From assembly GCF_002288925.2 (NCBI RefSeq), contig NW_022098072.1:24071296-24135295 (forward strand): a DNA stretch of 64,000 nucleotides, written 5' to 3'. The notes below the pieces were generated by a model that was not told the origin of the DNA, searched no databases, and saw only the letters and a program-made list of their open reading frames with translations. Of the stretch, positions 44,895-57,009 are shown in pieces. The position numbers and the translations under genes were made by a program. The DNA is from Delphinapterus leucas. Lineage: Eukaryota; Chordata; Mammalia; Artiodactyla; Monodontidae. Position 1 is the stretch's first letter, and each line of letters opens with the position of its first letter.

Positions 44895-45650
44895 TATGCT
44901 AATAATCCCCAAATTTATATCCAGGCTGGATTTCTCTTCTGAATTCCAGACTCATATGTCCAACTGTCTACTCCACACCACCTCTTGGAAGACCCACAGA
45001 TGTCTTGATCTTAAAATAAGCCCAACCACTCCCAATCATCCCCTCCAAACCTGCTGCAGCTTTAGTTTCTCTCATTTTGATGGTGACATCTCCAGCTGTC
45101 TGATTATTCAGGCCCCAAATCTTGGGGTCACCTGTGACTTCTCTCTCCCCATTATGTTAAGAAATCCTATTGATTCTGTCTTCAAAATCAATCCAGAATC
45201 TGACTACTTTTCACCATCTCCATTACCATCGCCCTTGTCTGAACCACCATGGTCTCATGTGGATTATCACAATATCCTGCTAATAGGTCTCCATGATTCT
45301 ACCCTTGTTTTCCTACAGATTATTTTCCACACAGCAGCTGGAATGATACTTTTAAAATCGAAGTCATATCATGTCACTCCTCTACTCAAAACCCTGAAGT
45401 GGCTTAGTGATTCGACATGATTTTGTCACATATTACTCCTCTGATTGTCTTTTCTACTCTTTTTCTTGGTCATGTCTCTGTGTTTCCCTACAGGTCTCCG
45501 GGGTGCCCAGGCATTCCCCTGCCTCCTGGGCCTTTTCTCTCCTGCTTCTGCTGCTGGAAACATTCTTGCCTTGGGTCGCTGCTTAGCTAACTTCCTCACC
45601 TCTGTAAGTGAAGGTTAAATCTTAAATCTCACCTTCCCGATGAGGCCTGC
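44895..45650 (+). mobile_element. L2 LINE, with the end of its ORF2
   Basis: Old mammal-wide L2 in sense. On the plus strand 45313-45420 encodes IIFHTAAGMILLKSKSYHVT and PLLKTLKWLS. This corresponds to the C-terminal end of CR1/L2-type reverse transcriptases (a conserved 'H-ITPLL--LHWLP' signature). The downstream 'gaggcctgccctgaccaccc' is typical L2 sequence. The frame is a relic; the same 239-codon open frame starts inside the neighbouring SINE and is chance. Confidence 0.75.
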
Positions 45651-45667
45651 CCTGACCACCCTATTTA

Positions 45668-45782
45668 TTTATTTATTTTAATTTTTATTGGAGTATAATT
45701 GCATTACAGTGTTGTTGGTTTCTGCTGTACAACAAAGTGAATCAGTTGTATTTACACATATATCCCCTCCCTCTTGAGCCTC
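45668..45782 (-). mobile_element. Tiny L1 3'-end insertion (115 bp) in L2
   Basis: Antisense L1 tail only: T-rich tail, 'attggagtataattgcatta', 'tctgctgtacaacaaagtga', 'cccctccctcttga'. 18-bp exact target duplication CCCTGACCACCCTATTTA at 45650-45667 and 45783-45800, in L2 sequence. The severe 5' truncation is common for L1. Confidence 0.95.
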
Positions 45783-45900
45783 CCCTGACCACCCTATTTA
45801 ATTCTGCACCAGCTCCCCTCCCCACCTCCCTCCCTCCAGATCTCCCTCAACCTGCTCCACATTTTCTTTTTCCCATGGCACTATTCCTAACAACACTCTA
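45783..45900 (+). mobile_element. L2 continuation
   Basis: After the L1 insert the L2 resumes with the duplicated site and 'attctgcaccagctcccctc', then becomes hard to follow. Confidence 0.6.
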
Positions 45901-46164
45901 GGTCCACAATTCCATCCAAAACCACTGGGATGATGCGTTTCAGAATTTAGCCTTTTTCGGATTTTAGTAGAGAATGCCACGTATATACCATATATTACAT
46001 CTCATCCATAGCTAGGTTCTGTGCTCAAATACATTAATATTTCTGAAGGAAAACACAGAAATAAGCTTATTAATTGGAATAACTATATGTAGTTGTTCAG
46101 TTCAGATCAAGTTTACTGACAAACTCAGGAAAAACTTTAAATTTTTAGACCTGTTTAGACTTGT
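45901..46164. other. Unassigned segment between L2 parts
   Basis: About 260 bp not recognisable as L2. It is either strongly diverged L2 or another inserted old repeat. Confidence 0.35.
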
Positions 46165-46345
46165 TTTGCAAAGAAGGGATTATGGACTTGTGTACAATTG
46201 TTGTTTTCTTCCCTCCACTGGAGGGTGAACTCCACGAGGGCAGATGTTCATTGTCTTTAGCTCACTGCCACTTTCTAGGTGCTGAGAGCACTGCCTGGCA
46301 TGTAATACATATGCGATGTACATTGCTTGAATTAAGGAATAGTCC
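46165..46345 (+). mobile_element. L2 3' end
   Basis: 'gtgaactccacgagggcaga', 'agctcactgccactttctag', 'agcactgcctggcatgtaa' then 'ttgcttgaattaagga' fit the L2 3' terminus (clearest from about 46220). Same orientation as 44895-45900, so probably one element. Confidence 0.7.
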
Positions 46346-46789
46346 CACAATCCTCTTCCTATTTTCTCTCCAGATTAACCAGTCACTCATTGCTTGTTGA
46401 ACTTGTCTTATATGTACGCTTTTCCATCTGGACCCTTCCTTTCTTTGATCCTTCATTTCTGCCCTTGTTCTCTTTTTATTCAAGGAGGCCAGTCTCTCAC
46501 AGTTTAGGGCTAATCTCACCCCCATAGGAGCCCCCCTAGCTACATAGTTTGTGATGCCCTTTCCCTATCAAATACTATAGCAATAGTTTTTGTTTTGTTT
46601 TACTAATATAGCGTTTGTATCCAATAGTCATGTGCCTCATTTCTTTTATTAATGATTTTTTTAAAAAATGAATTATCATTATTCCAAATAAATAGCAGAA
46701 AGGCTATGTTTTCATCACCACTAGGAGGGCATTTAGTAAAGTTGCCGTTTTACAGTAATAGGTCCACCATTTAACAAATTATTACATTT
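46346..46789. other. Nothing recognised
   Basis: AT-rich DNA without frame or repeat that I can name. Confidence 0.45.
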
Positions 46790-47450
46790 TGCCATTTTTT
46801 GTATGAGACGCTATTCTAGATGCTGGGACTATAATGACTTATTAGATTTACTCCTTATCTTAAAGCACTGACTTTATTTACTGACTACTGGGGGGAAAAA
46901 AGAAGAAAATAGGCCACTGCAATTGGATTGATTCATGCAATTGAGTTGGTTGGGACTATGGGCATTTAGCCCAATCTTGGAGGACCAGGGATCCTCCCAA
47001 AGGGAATGGCAACTAAGATGAGACATAGATATTAGGATTCATCCAAAGGAGGAGGGCAAGGAGAAAGAATGTTGCAAGCAGAGGGGACTGCATGTTCAAA
47101 GACCAGGAGGTGAGAGCAAGAAGGGTAAGTCATTATATAAGGCACGCTTGGATGCACTAAAGGCATTACTGGGTTGATGTACAGGTTGCGAGGGTGGTGG
47201 CGTAATTCACTGAAAGATAAAACTGCTCTCAGAGGGAGGCAGAAGCCAGATCATAAAGGGTGTTATACATTTGGCTAAGGAATTTAGGCTTATTATAAGA
47301 GGAGTGGTGAATTATTCAGGGATTTTAAACTGAGGTCTATGATGTGCTCAGATCTGTATTTTTGAAAGATGACTCTATCTGCAATGTGAAGAATGGATCG
47401 GAGAGGGAAAGGCTGGAAACAGAGAGACCAGCCTTTTTATTTTTCCAGGA
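46790..47450. mobile_element. Old mammalian dispersed repeat, family not resolved
   Basis: Recurrent wording such as 'ttgcaagcagaggggactgc', 'tgttcaaagaccaggaggtg', 'agaagccagatcataaaggg', and 'aagaatggatcggagaggga' occurs widely in mammal genomes as an ancient repeat. I cannot name the family or give its orientation with confidence. Confidence 0.45.
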
Positions 47451-48699
47451 TTTGTGGCAATGCCTTTTTGAAGAGTTATGGTAGATGGATTTGCTTGCTG
47501 TTCGTCTCTGGTAGGATGAAAAATACATCTTAATGATTATGCTGAAGAGAAACATGGTAACACATTAATTGATTAAAATGTATTGGCTTTTGTTTTATGA
47601 TCTTTGGGAAATAGATTTCCCCCAAATAAAAGAAAAATGCATTTGTGAAATATGTGAGTGGCAGGTACGTGTTCTTCAAAACAGGATGTGATGTGGGCTG
47701 AGCCGTCCCTCTGAGAGCAGATACACTACTCCAGAGGGCAAGGAAAGGACAGATCAGAGATGTGACGGGAAGATTGACAGTGACACATGGGGTGTGAGCT
47801 CTGCGAGAATGAAGAGCCTGGTGCACCCTGCATTCTACCCTGATGAAAGCAGCCTTCACAGATCCTTTAAAAAAATGAATCTGTTAAACAGATGCCTTCA
47901 GCATGTCACTTGCAGACAAAGCTCCCTTTGCTAAAACCCCTCTCGGAAAGGTTGATAATGGATAAGTCTGGTGAGAGGAATAATTTGTCAAACTAATTTA
48001 TTATAGTCCAAGAAGTCTCTGAATAATACAAGACTCTAGGGGATAGAAGGCAGTCATCTCCTGGTGTTAGTGACTCACCTCCCACAGACCGGGGCCTCTG
48101 TTTGCTTATTTGGTTTTGGTTTTGTTACATGGATGAGGCTAACATTGTTCCCAGTTCTCTGGTTCTGTTAATAATAGTGCATTCTTTGTTAATGTTGAAA
48201 ATGAGAAAATGTGAGCGCATGTGTGGGAGTGCTGGGTTTCCAACAGGATTCACGAGGGAAAATTGGATCTGGGAGTGAAAGCTATCAATAAAACAGGAAC
48301 TGGATCGGCCTGCAGTTGTTCCACTGTTTGGCTGTGAATGATCTGTAGGAGCCACAGGGAAAGGACAACCCACATCAGGCTTCAAAGGCAGCAGTTCATG
48401 CCTCTCTGCTCCCCAGAAGAGCTCACAACCCAAACCCAGACCACTAAGCACTGTGGGAGAACTTTTATTTTCTGCCTTTATAAAATAAGAAAGAAAAAGC
48501 ACCTAGCCAAAAAAAAAAGAGAGGCAATTTAGCAATAAGTAAATGGGAAAATTATTACCATTCCAAAAGAAGTGGTCATTTTTCAAGAGAAAGTGTTAAA
48601 ATTCCAATTTCTAATGTAATGGGTATCAGGCTGCACCTTTCTGAAGGAATCACTTCCCTGGTCATGGTAATAACTGTATTTGTTAAACTATTACCAAGG
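47451..48699. other. Nothing recognised
   Basis: Single-copy-looking; a 125-codon antisense frame at 48125-48502 resembles no known protein. Confidence 0.45.
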
Positions 48700-48761
48700 A
48701 AAAAGGAAAGGAAGGAAGAAAGAAAATAAGGAAGGGAGAAAGAAAGGGAGAAAGTAAAAGG
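48700..48761. repeat. (GAAA/GGAA)n purine tract
   Basis: About 60 bp of GGAA, GAAA and GGGA units on the plus strand. Confidence 0.9.
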
Positions 48762-49059
48762 CCCCCCGGGAGTCCTATTTTTAGGTCCTGGGCTGTGACA
48801 TTGTACCACACCAGCACTCAGCCCCTTTTGTTGGCCTTGGTTTTCTAGCATGCATCTCATCTTCTCCATATTAGCATTTCAGAATTAAAAAAAAAAAAAG
48901 TTCCACTGAATGCACTGAAGAAGAATTTAACAGTTTCAGAAATTAGTAGAAAACCTAAAACAAAACCGTCCTCTAATCATCAAGGCAAGAAATACCATGA
49001 CAAAGATTATAAAGGAATTCTTACAGTGTGTTAGAAAGAGGTAGTGACTCTGAATCTGT
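48762..49059. other. Nothing recognised
   Basis: Contains only an A12-13 run near 48887. Confidence 0.45.
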
Positions 49060-49170
49060 TACTTATTTCTATAATTTTAGAGAAATATCCCACTTCCTAT
49101 CACAGTTTCTTACTCAGCCAGATGAGAAGATTGGACTAGATGATGTCTCTGTCCTTTTGCAGATTTAAAA
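49060..49170 (+). mobile_element. MIR-type fragment
   Basis: 'gaagattggactagatgatg' followed by 'ttaaaattctatgtatt' is typical of a MIR-type 3' section in sense. Diverged. Confidence 0.5.
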
Positions 49171-52100
49171 TTCTATGTATTAAATGGACACATTTAAATT
49201 CAGACAGTAAATATTTTTAGTGCCAGGTTTTGGGGATAAGATCCTTACTTTTGCAGAATTCACGTTATGATATGAGTGGTTCTCACTTGTGTAAAAGGAG
49301 TAGCATTTTTGCTTCTTGTTTCTGAAACACATTAATATAATCAATATAGAGGCTTTGCAGTGAAATATAAGCAGGTGCAAATCAGTATGGGCCCTTGGTG
49401 GATATAAGGCACGTAGATGTGAGGTTATAAGTGTTCATTCAGCCTGTGCTGCTGACCTGTTGGGTGTTAGAGTAACTCAAAAGATATTAGTTTTTGGAGG
49501 CTTGTTTGTACACGTGCAAGGAAACTCTAATTTGCCACAAGCTCTCCCAGCGCTGAAGTGTACCCCCAACCACTCCTTCCACCCATATATGTATTTTCAG
49601 CACAAAAATATTGATATATTGAATTCAACCCTGGATGGTCAAGTGCCTGACCAGATGATTCAGTGAGAGCAACTTTATGCACTTTCCTCCTGGTTCCCAG
49701 GGGGAGTGCTAACACAGGTGGGGAAGAGCATTCTCATCCTAATCTGAGAGCTTTACCTGTTCTTCCCTGCTAGGCACAGATGTCAGTAGATGATGCCATC
49801 GTCGGTACCAGCCTGGCACTGTCTTTGCCTGCATCTGTCAGCTGTGGCTGTTACATGGCTCTCAGTTGAGCCTCCCATGATGGCACATTTCAATAGTCAC
49901 ATCACAATAACTCACCATACTGATCACAGTCTTTTCTTCCATCCTTCCATTTTCAGAATGTTCTGACTTTCATGAAATGTCACTGGACATTTTTTTCTGA
50001 AAATCCCTTTCTGGGAAACTGCTTAATACTCCATGTTACTTTTCTTCAAAAAGTCCACTTCAGATGATACTCCAGGCCTTTGGACTTTTCCACATTCCTT
50101 AGCCAGATGTTCAACAGCAAGTATTTTCTCAGCTGGGAAAAATAAGAAAAAACAGTGAAACTTGTCAACAGTGGTGGGAATTATCAGTATCAATGAACAC
50201 TTATTTTTTACTTTTGCATGAGAGATTGGCAGAAATATTTGAAATATGAATCTGGATCCTATCCCTAATACACCTTGATAAATTCCAGCTCTGCAGTACC
50301 AAACGAAAACTGATACTGGAGACTACAGAGTGTGCAAAAATATGGAACATATTCAGAAGTTATTACTATTCTTTCTACTTCCAATCATAGGTTCACTCAA
50401 CCTCTGTGTGATAAATGAACCTTCAGGAGATGTTTGCATTGACATTTATGAGTTTCAAGAATAAATGACCTGATTTTTTTGGAGGGGTGTTCCCCAGGGG
50501 GCTTAAAGGTAACTGAAATATCTTTGGCCCAGAATATTTCTTAAGTAGCTTTGAAGCCAGGGAATTTAATTGAACTTGAAAACCCACTTAGGAATAAAAA
50601 TCTGAAGGCACTTCGGGCATTGCATTATGGGACTAAGCCAAATATTTCAAAAATATTTAACTTCAAATGAAATTTTCATTCATTTGGTTGGTTAATTAAA
50701 TATGATTTTTTTCTGAATTTCCCTGAGAAGGAAAGAATTCTTTGAATGCATGGTATTAAAAAGAATACTAAATAAATTGGAACACAAGAGGCCTTTGGTT
50801 TGGGGCAACTTTGTAAAGTAGCAGCTTTTTATCAAGGAAAGAAAAAATATCACTTCCTTTGATCTGCTCCTTCCTTTGGTTTCTTGAAGTTACCAGGGAC
50901 CCCTTTTTTGGTCTCTCCCAGTCTGGATGGTCACTTATTCTCCAGTGAAAGTGATTTGGAAAGGAATTATAGCGCACTCTGCTGCTTTCTCCCAAGGTCC
51001 TCAGACTAAAGCGTTCTCAAGTGAGATTTATCAAAGCAGGATCCTTTCAACTCAATATCTTTGGATTCAGACTTGGGTTTTTTCAATTATTGGCTTGGAA
51101 TCTCTTCAAACCTGGCTCATCATATGGAAGAAGCTCATCCTTAGTGACATGATAAATAATCTTGTAATTAAAAACTAAGCTTTTATCTTAGAATCACTTT
51201 TAAGATACAGCAATCAAAACCGGCATACCAGAGCACTATGAATTCATCATTCGTTTTTCTCAGATAATTCCTTCGTTTGAAATTTTGGCATTTTAATTTT
51301 GAGAATGTGGCATCAGAGTGTATACTGACAGGTTACTTGAAAAGTTGAATGTTAAAATTTAAATCTCGGAAATTTTTTTGGCCTAGTTAAAGAGCAATCT
51401 CAACCTATAAAACAAGAATATCACTATGGACTTATTTTGGGGGATGATAAAATCCTTCAAGAATCTTCTCTTTAGTTTAATAGACATGACTTTTTAAATA
51501 TTAGGGTTAGAAACAAATAACCCTGACTTGAATCACCAGGATTGATGCTATTCAAGTTCCAAGGTATAGGGAGATATAGTCCAGCAAGTCACCTGCCTGG
51601 TCAAATTGTTCTTATGGTAAAAACTGAGTGTCTATATCCATCGCATCTTTCTCCCTTAGTGGGGGAAAAATTGCTTGCATTTTAATTTTATATTTATTTC
51701 CCAAGACCCATAAAATTTACATAACTTAAGTGGAAAAAGCAGAAGGTTAATTTTGGGGGAAAGGAATTGGCAAAATATTTGGGAATTTCTCATTATTATA
51801 TCGGCCACTCTTTAAGTAACATTAATGTCTGTAACTTGACTGAAAAAGAACTTTTCAGCCCAAACTCAAGCACCTGAAATCAGTACAGTTGTACCGCAGC
51901 GTACTTTTATAATGCTTTGACATTATAGCTGGACTGGAAGGTAGCCAAACAATTCACATACAAGTAACAGAACATTCATTTGCTGTCCACATAAACCTGA
52001 AGCCTAATGCCTTATTAGAGAGTCACTTTGCACTTCCTCTGAACCATTTTCCAAACACCTTTCAACTTCAGAAGTGGTCCAAATGCAAGGAGCCAAAATT

Positions 52101-53029
52101 ACGGAGTGTCCTGCCAGAATATCTCTTTGCATTTCTGTAACTGAAAACCGCTAGGCTTAAAACAAAGAAATCTTCTGAGGGAAATTGTAGAGGACTAACC
52201 ACCCAAATATTGGACCAAATAAATGAACCTAGGATAATATTTTGAGTGAGGATTATTTGCCTACCAGGAATTATGAACATCTCCATTTACTCAAGGTGAT
52301 GGAAAACTGATCATATAAATCAAAAAATACATCAAATATACAAAACATGTATAGATGTAGTATATGTATGTTATAGTACATAACACATATGATATAAAAT
52401 AGAGCTACATACAATTATTACTGACCCTTTCTCCTAATATTTCCTGGTCCCAAACTATAACTGTTTACAAAGTTGCCCAATTACTAACATCACTTAAGTG
52501 GCATTCAAAAATGCAGGTCTTTCCTTCCTTCTCATTTCTTTCTTGAGAGTTTCTAATTCAATAGGATTGGAGAGGGGGAAGCCATGTTTAAAAAAAGATC
52601 TCAGAGTGGTTCTGAAGAGAAACCAAATTTCCTATGCCCTCACTTAGGCCACCTGTTAACCTGGTGCCTCAGCTCCTTCAGAGAGGAGTGAATAAAGTGA
52701 ATACAGTACCAAATACTAGAGTGGCTGCTTCAAGACTAATCCCTAGTACTTGCAATTATATTTGTAGATGTTTCTAATGTAGACAAAAGAAGAACTCAAA
52801 ATGGTTATAATTACACTAAATGAGAAACCCATTCCTAGAGATGTTGTCAATAGAGTTCAATCTTAAAAGTAGCTGGAAATTTCTTCTTAGAAGAATAATG
52901 TCAGATATATAAATTGAAAGTTGTCCCTCAATTAGGAAATAGCAGACATCAGAGTCCAGCTTGTTAAAAGAACATGGAATTCAGGTGTCCTGGAGGACAA
53001 GGTATCAAATGCTAGAACTTTAACTTATT
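49171..53029. other. Longest repeat-poor stretch
   Basis: About 3.9 kb with no nameable repeat, no array apart from short A/T runs and AT-rich 52310-52400, and no frame resembling a protein. Confidence 0.5.
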
Positions 53030-53240
53030 ATCTTTTATTTCCTCATGAAATTCTATTTTTGTATTACAAAAGTAAAATTTGGAAAATAGGAGATATTATT
53101 TAAAAATTAGAAAATAGAAAAACATATCAAAAAAAATGTCACTATACCCGTAGTCACTCCACATTTTCTGGCATTTCCCTTCTGTTTTAAAACATGTATA
53201 TCTATATCTCTATATTAAAATGCAGATAGATATTTACAAA
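53030..53240 (-). mobile_element. Ancient L1 3'-UTR fragment
   Basis: Antisense L1M-type wording: 'tttgtattacaaaagtaaa', 'cactatacccgtagtcact', then 'tttctggcatttcccttctg'. Strongly diverged. Confidence 0.45.
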
Positions 53241-53254
53241 ATTTTAAGGCTAAT

Positions 53255-53475
53255 AATAGAGTAGCTAATGTTTACATGTTGCTTATAAGAGGCACTGTGT
53301 ACTTACCACATGTTAAAATAAACCTTTTACTCTTCAGAATAGTGATGTAGGTGATTTCCCATTTTATAGATGAGGAAAGGAGATGCAGAGGGTTTGAGTG
53401 ATTTTGCTACTATGATGTAGCAGAAGCAAGTTTCTAGGCCTGCTGGAGAGTCATTGCTTTTAACATCCACAGGGC
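53255..53475 (-). mobile_element. MIR
   Basis: Antisense MIR: 'gatttcccattttatagatg', 'aggaaaggagatgcagaggg', and the weak B-box end 'gcaagtttctaggcctgctg'. Confidence 0.65.
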
Positions 53476-55199
53476 GAGAGTGGACAGAGTATGGATACGG
53501 GCTTGCAATTCCCTGAAACACTCCTCTGCTCCTGCATTTCTGTTTTAACATAAACATTTAATTGGTGGAAAATTAATTAGGAAATCTGGAGGTTTGTTGG
53601 AGATACGCCGTGGTGCTACAAAACCAGCTTAGGAACCATTGATCTCAAGGTTTCTATCAGACTGGGTTTTTGCCTCAGCTTTTATTCCTTAAACGTGACA
53701 GAGGATAAAAAAAAGAATGTCACGAATAGCGCCCAACTTTTACTTGTGGCAGATTTCATTTTCCTTTTCTCAGTAAAATGGATCGGATTTTTTTCCTTTA
53801 GATCTGAAAAATGACTCTAAAAGAGCCCTGCAAAATTCTGCAAGGCAAATTTCTAAATTCATGTCAACAATCCAGATTTTCTTTTCAGATTACTTTAACA
53901 GTTGGGATAATTTGTTCTGAGAAACGGTCGGTTTTAATTTAGGCTGTAAATTAAGAGAAGAGGAATTTTAGAGTCAATAGAGTTTGCTACTTTAGGACAG
54001 TCTTCTCAGCTTTTGTGCTCAGTTGTGCTTTGCTAACACAAAGCTCTCTCCCTGGGAAATCAGCCATCTTAATTGCTCAAGTTTGCATTGAAGGATATCT
54101 GAAGTGACCAGACCTCAGAGGGGCAGAGTCATAATAAAGAATGTTTATTGCTGTTCTATGTCCTCATTGTTCAGTGACACACAGAAGCATCGCTACTTTT
54201 TAGTATCTTGTAATCAGCATCAAATTATTTTCTCTGGAAACCTTGACCCTATTACTATTAAATCACATGCAGACTCTTAAATGATGTACAAGCTGCCCAG
54301 CTTAGCTTCGTATTTTACGTCTCTCCGGTGATTGCATTTTCATTTCATAACAGCAAACTTCTCATAGGTCAAAGAAACCATCCTCTCAAGGAGGTCAAAT
54401 TCCCTCTCACTTCACATTCAATTTAATGAAATGGGATAGGAAATCACTGTTTCTGAAACATAATTCCCAGCGCTCGGTAATGTGGCAGCGCAGTACTCTA
54501 GAGGGGTGGAAACCTCTAGGCTGACATCTGGTGTTGGATGATTTCAGACACACAGAGGAAATCCACTTGTTCTGAGGCTGCTGTGGAGGCAGCTGGCCTG
54601 CAGAGTTAAACAACAGCATAAAGATCACGCTTGCCCAACTTCCGAATTAAAAAGAAAAGGAAAAAGATAAAAGAAAGAAAAGAGGGGAGAACACCTGCCC
54701 AGCATCTGTTGTTAGAAACTTTGTCTCTCTTATGAACTTCAGACTGTGTATTCCTAGAAATGCCAGTTCACCAGGTGATAGCGCTAAGACCAGTATAATA
54801 TGAGATAATGGTAATGTGGCAAAATGAAGTAATAACAGTGGGAATCTTGTCTCTTTCAAGGTAAAATCTTGTCCATCTAAGATACAGATCTAGTTTTGTT
54901 TTGGGAATGTATCAAGACATCTGGCTTCATAAGCGCTTGGTTTAGTCTCAGGTTTCTCTCAAATAGTCTTTTCTATATCCTCAGCACATAGTTTTCTCTA
55001 CTTCTAATACCTTGCAGAGTTCTTCATACATAGTTGATATTCAATAATTGACCTTGGAAAGACACCTAATCTGTTAAAGTTTGTCAGATACTTCAGAAAA
55101 ACTTTGATCTTCTCTTAGATCTCTTTCCTTTTTTTATGGAAAATGTCCAACAATCTTCAATTTATATTGCATTTGGAAAAAAATGATTGCATTTGGAAA
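53476..55199. other. Repeat-poor stretch
   Basis: About 1.7 kb with no nameable repeat or protein-like frame. One candidate for conserved non-coding sequence, not shown. Confidence 0.5.
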
Positions 55200-56030
55200 A
55201 ATTTGATTTACTTTTATGTATTTTATTATAGAATATTTCAAACATAAAAGGTAGAGACTAATTTAATGAATACCCACATACCCACAAGCAAGCTTTAAAA
55301 AAATTTGAAGTTTGCCATGTTTGTTTTAGATATATTTTTATTTTAAATTATTTTATTTTATTTTTAAATTAATTAATTAATTTGTTATTTATTTTTGGCT
55401 GCATTGGGTCTTCGTTGCTGTGCGCGGGCTTTCTCTAGTTGTGTCGAGCAGGGAATACTCTTTGTTGCAGTGCATGGGCTTCTCATTTCGGTGGCTTCTC
55501 TTGTTGTGGAGCACAGGCTCTAGGCGCGTGGGCTTCAGTAGTTGCAGCACGTGGGCTCAGTAGTTGTGGTGCACGGGCTTAGCTGCTCTGCGGCATGTGG
55601 GATCTTCCTGGACCAGGGATTGAACCCATGTCTCCTGCATTGGCAGGTGGACTCTTAACCTCTGCTCCACCAGGGAAGTCCCAGATATATTTTTAAAAAG
55701 AAGCAAAATACTGCAGATACTGTTGAAGCCTCCAACCCTCCACCAGTCTATCTGCCTCCCCACTTCCCTCCCTTCTGCAGAGGGTACCTCTACTCAGAGG
55801 TTGGTGTATATCATTCTCATGCATGGCTCATCAGTACATATTTACACTTTTTACTATACAGTTGTGTATATTTTACCATTTCATTTTACTATACATGTAA
55901 CAAATATTTTACCAAGTATATATTTATTTGTAAAATCATTGGTGATACACTGTACATATAATTTTCAAATTTTCTCTTTTCACTCAGTATTATATTTTTC
56001 AGATTTTTTTCATGCTTACTCACCTAGTTA
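55200..56030 (-). mobile_element. Ancient L1 3'-UTR, split by a CHR SINE
   Basis: Antisense L1M type: 'tagaatatttcaaacataaa', 'tgaatacccacatacccaca', then after the SINE 'cttttcactcagtattatat' and similar. Pieces are 55200-55340 and 55683-56030. Diverged. Confidence 0.6.
55341..55682 (-). mobile_element. CHR SINE, long form
   Basis: Antisense copy with (ATTT/TTAA)n tail and head ending gggaagtccc at 55682. Exact 13-bp target duplication AGATATATTTTTA at 55328-55340 and 55683-55695, in ancient L1 sequence. Confidence 0.96.
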
Positions 56031-56279
56031 AAGATCACTGCTTCTCCAACTCTGGTAAATAAGTTGTTGTTTTTGTTAATATTCAGCCTATCATATGTCT
56101 AATTAAAATACAATAAAAAAGGATTATGTGATAAAACAAAGATGATAACATGTGATAAAACAAAGATGTATTAGAACACAAGTCTACATTTAGCAGATAA
56201 AAATTACTCTAACTTGCTATAAAGTTTCTTTAGAAAACAATTAATGAATAGTAACAAATACTTTGCCAGCTGACACTGG
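56031..56279. other. AT-rich, unassigned
   Basis: Contains a direct local repeat: 'tgtgataaaacaaagatg' occurs at about 56127-56144 and again at 56151-56168. Confidence 0.6.
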
Positions 56280-56945
56280 TGGAGCGTAACTCCTCACCCC
56301 TTCAGTGAGGGCTACATTGTGACTTCCTACCAAAGTGTATGGATGGGGGTGGGAAGATGTGAAAGAGGAACTTTACACTATAGAAATCTGACAGGTACTA
56401 GCACAGCTAGGTGATCAAGGTCAACATCGTCCATGATGTCATGTTGATAGTATGTATCCCTGCTATGATGTGATAAGGACACTTTACCTTTATGATCTTT
56501 CTTTGCAAAACACATAACCACGGTACATCCATGGGGAAAAAGCATTGGAAATACTTAATGTGAGGCACATTCTACAAAATACCTGACCAGTAGTCCTCAA
56601 AACTGTCAAGGTCAATAAAACAAGGAAAGCTTGACAAACTGTCACAGTCTAGAGGAGCTTAACGAGACGTGACGACTAAATGCAACGTGGTATCCTGGAT
56701 GGGATCCTGGAACAGAAAAGGGATATTAGGTACAAACTGAGGAAATTCAAATAAAGTTTCAAGTCTAGGTAATAATATTATATTAAGGTTGGTTTATTAG
56801 TTATGACAGATGAACACAGTAATGTAAGATATTAACCATAGGGGAAAATGGGTACACCATATGCAGAAACTCTCTGTACTATCTGTAAATCTAAAACTAT
56901 TCTAAAACAAAACATTTATTTTTTAAAAAAAGGCTTTTGAGAAAA
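56280..56945 (+). mobile_element. Ancient L1 3'-UTR, sense
   Basis: 'ttctacaaaatacctgacca', 'tggtatcctggatgggatcc', 'cagaaactctctgtactatc', 'ctaaaactattctaaaacaa' then an A-rich end. This order is typical of the 3' UTR of old mammalian L1, here in sense orientation. Confidence 0.65.
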
Positions 56946-57009
56946 CTTAACATAACCAGGGAAATAAACATTTACTTAAATATCCATGCCTAGAAAACGA
57001 AACAAAACA

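Noticed and set aside
44701..45420. 239-codon open frame, the longest in the window
   Set aside because: The first ~55 codons are CHR SINE sequence and the rest is L2. No promoter, splice signal or protein similarity spans it.
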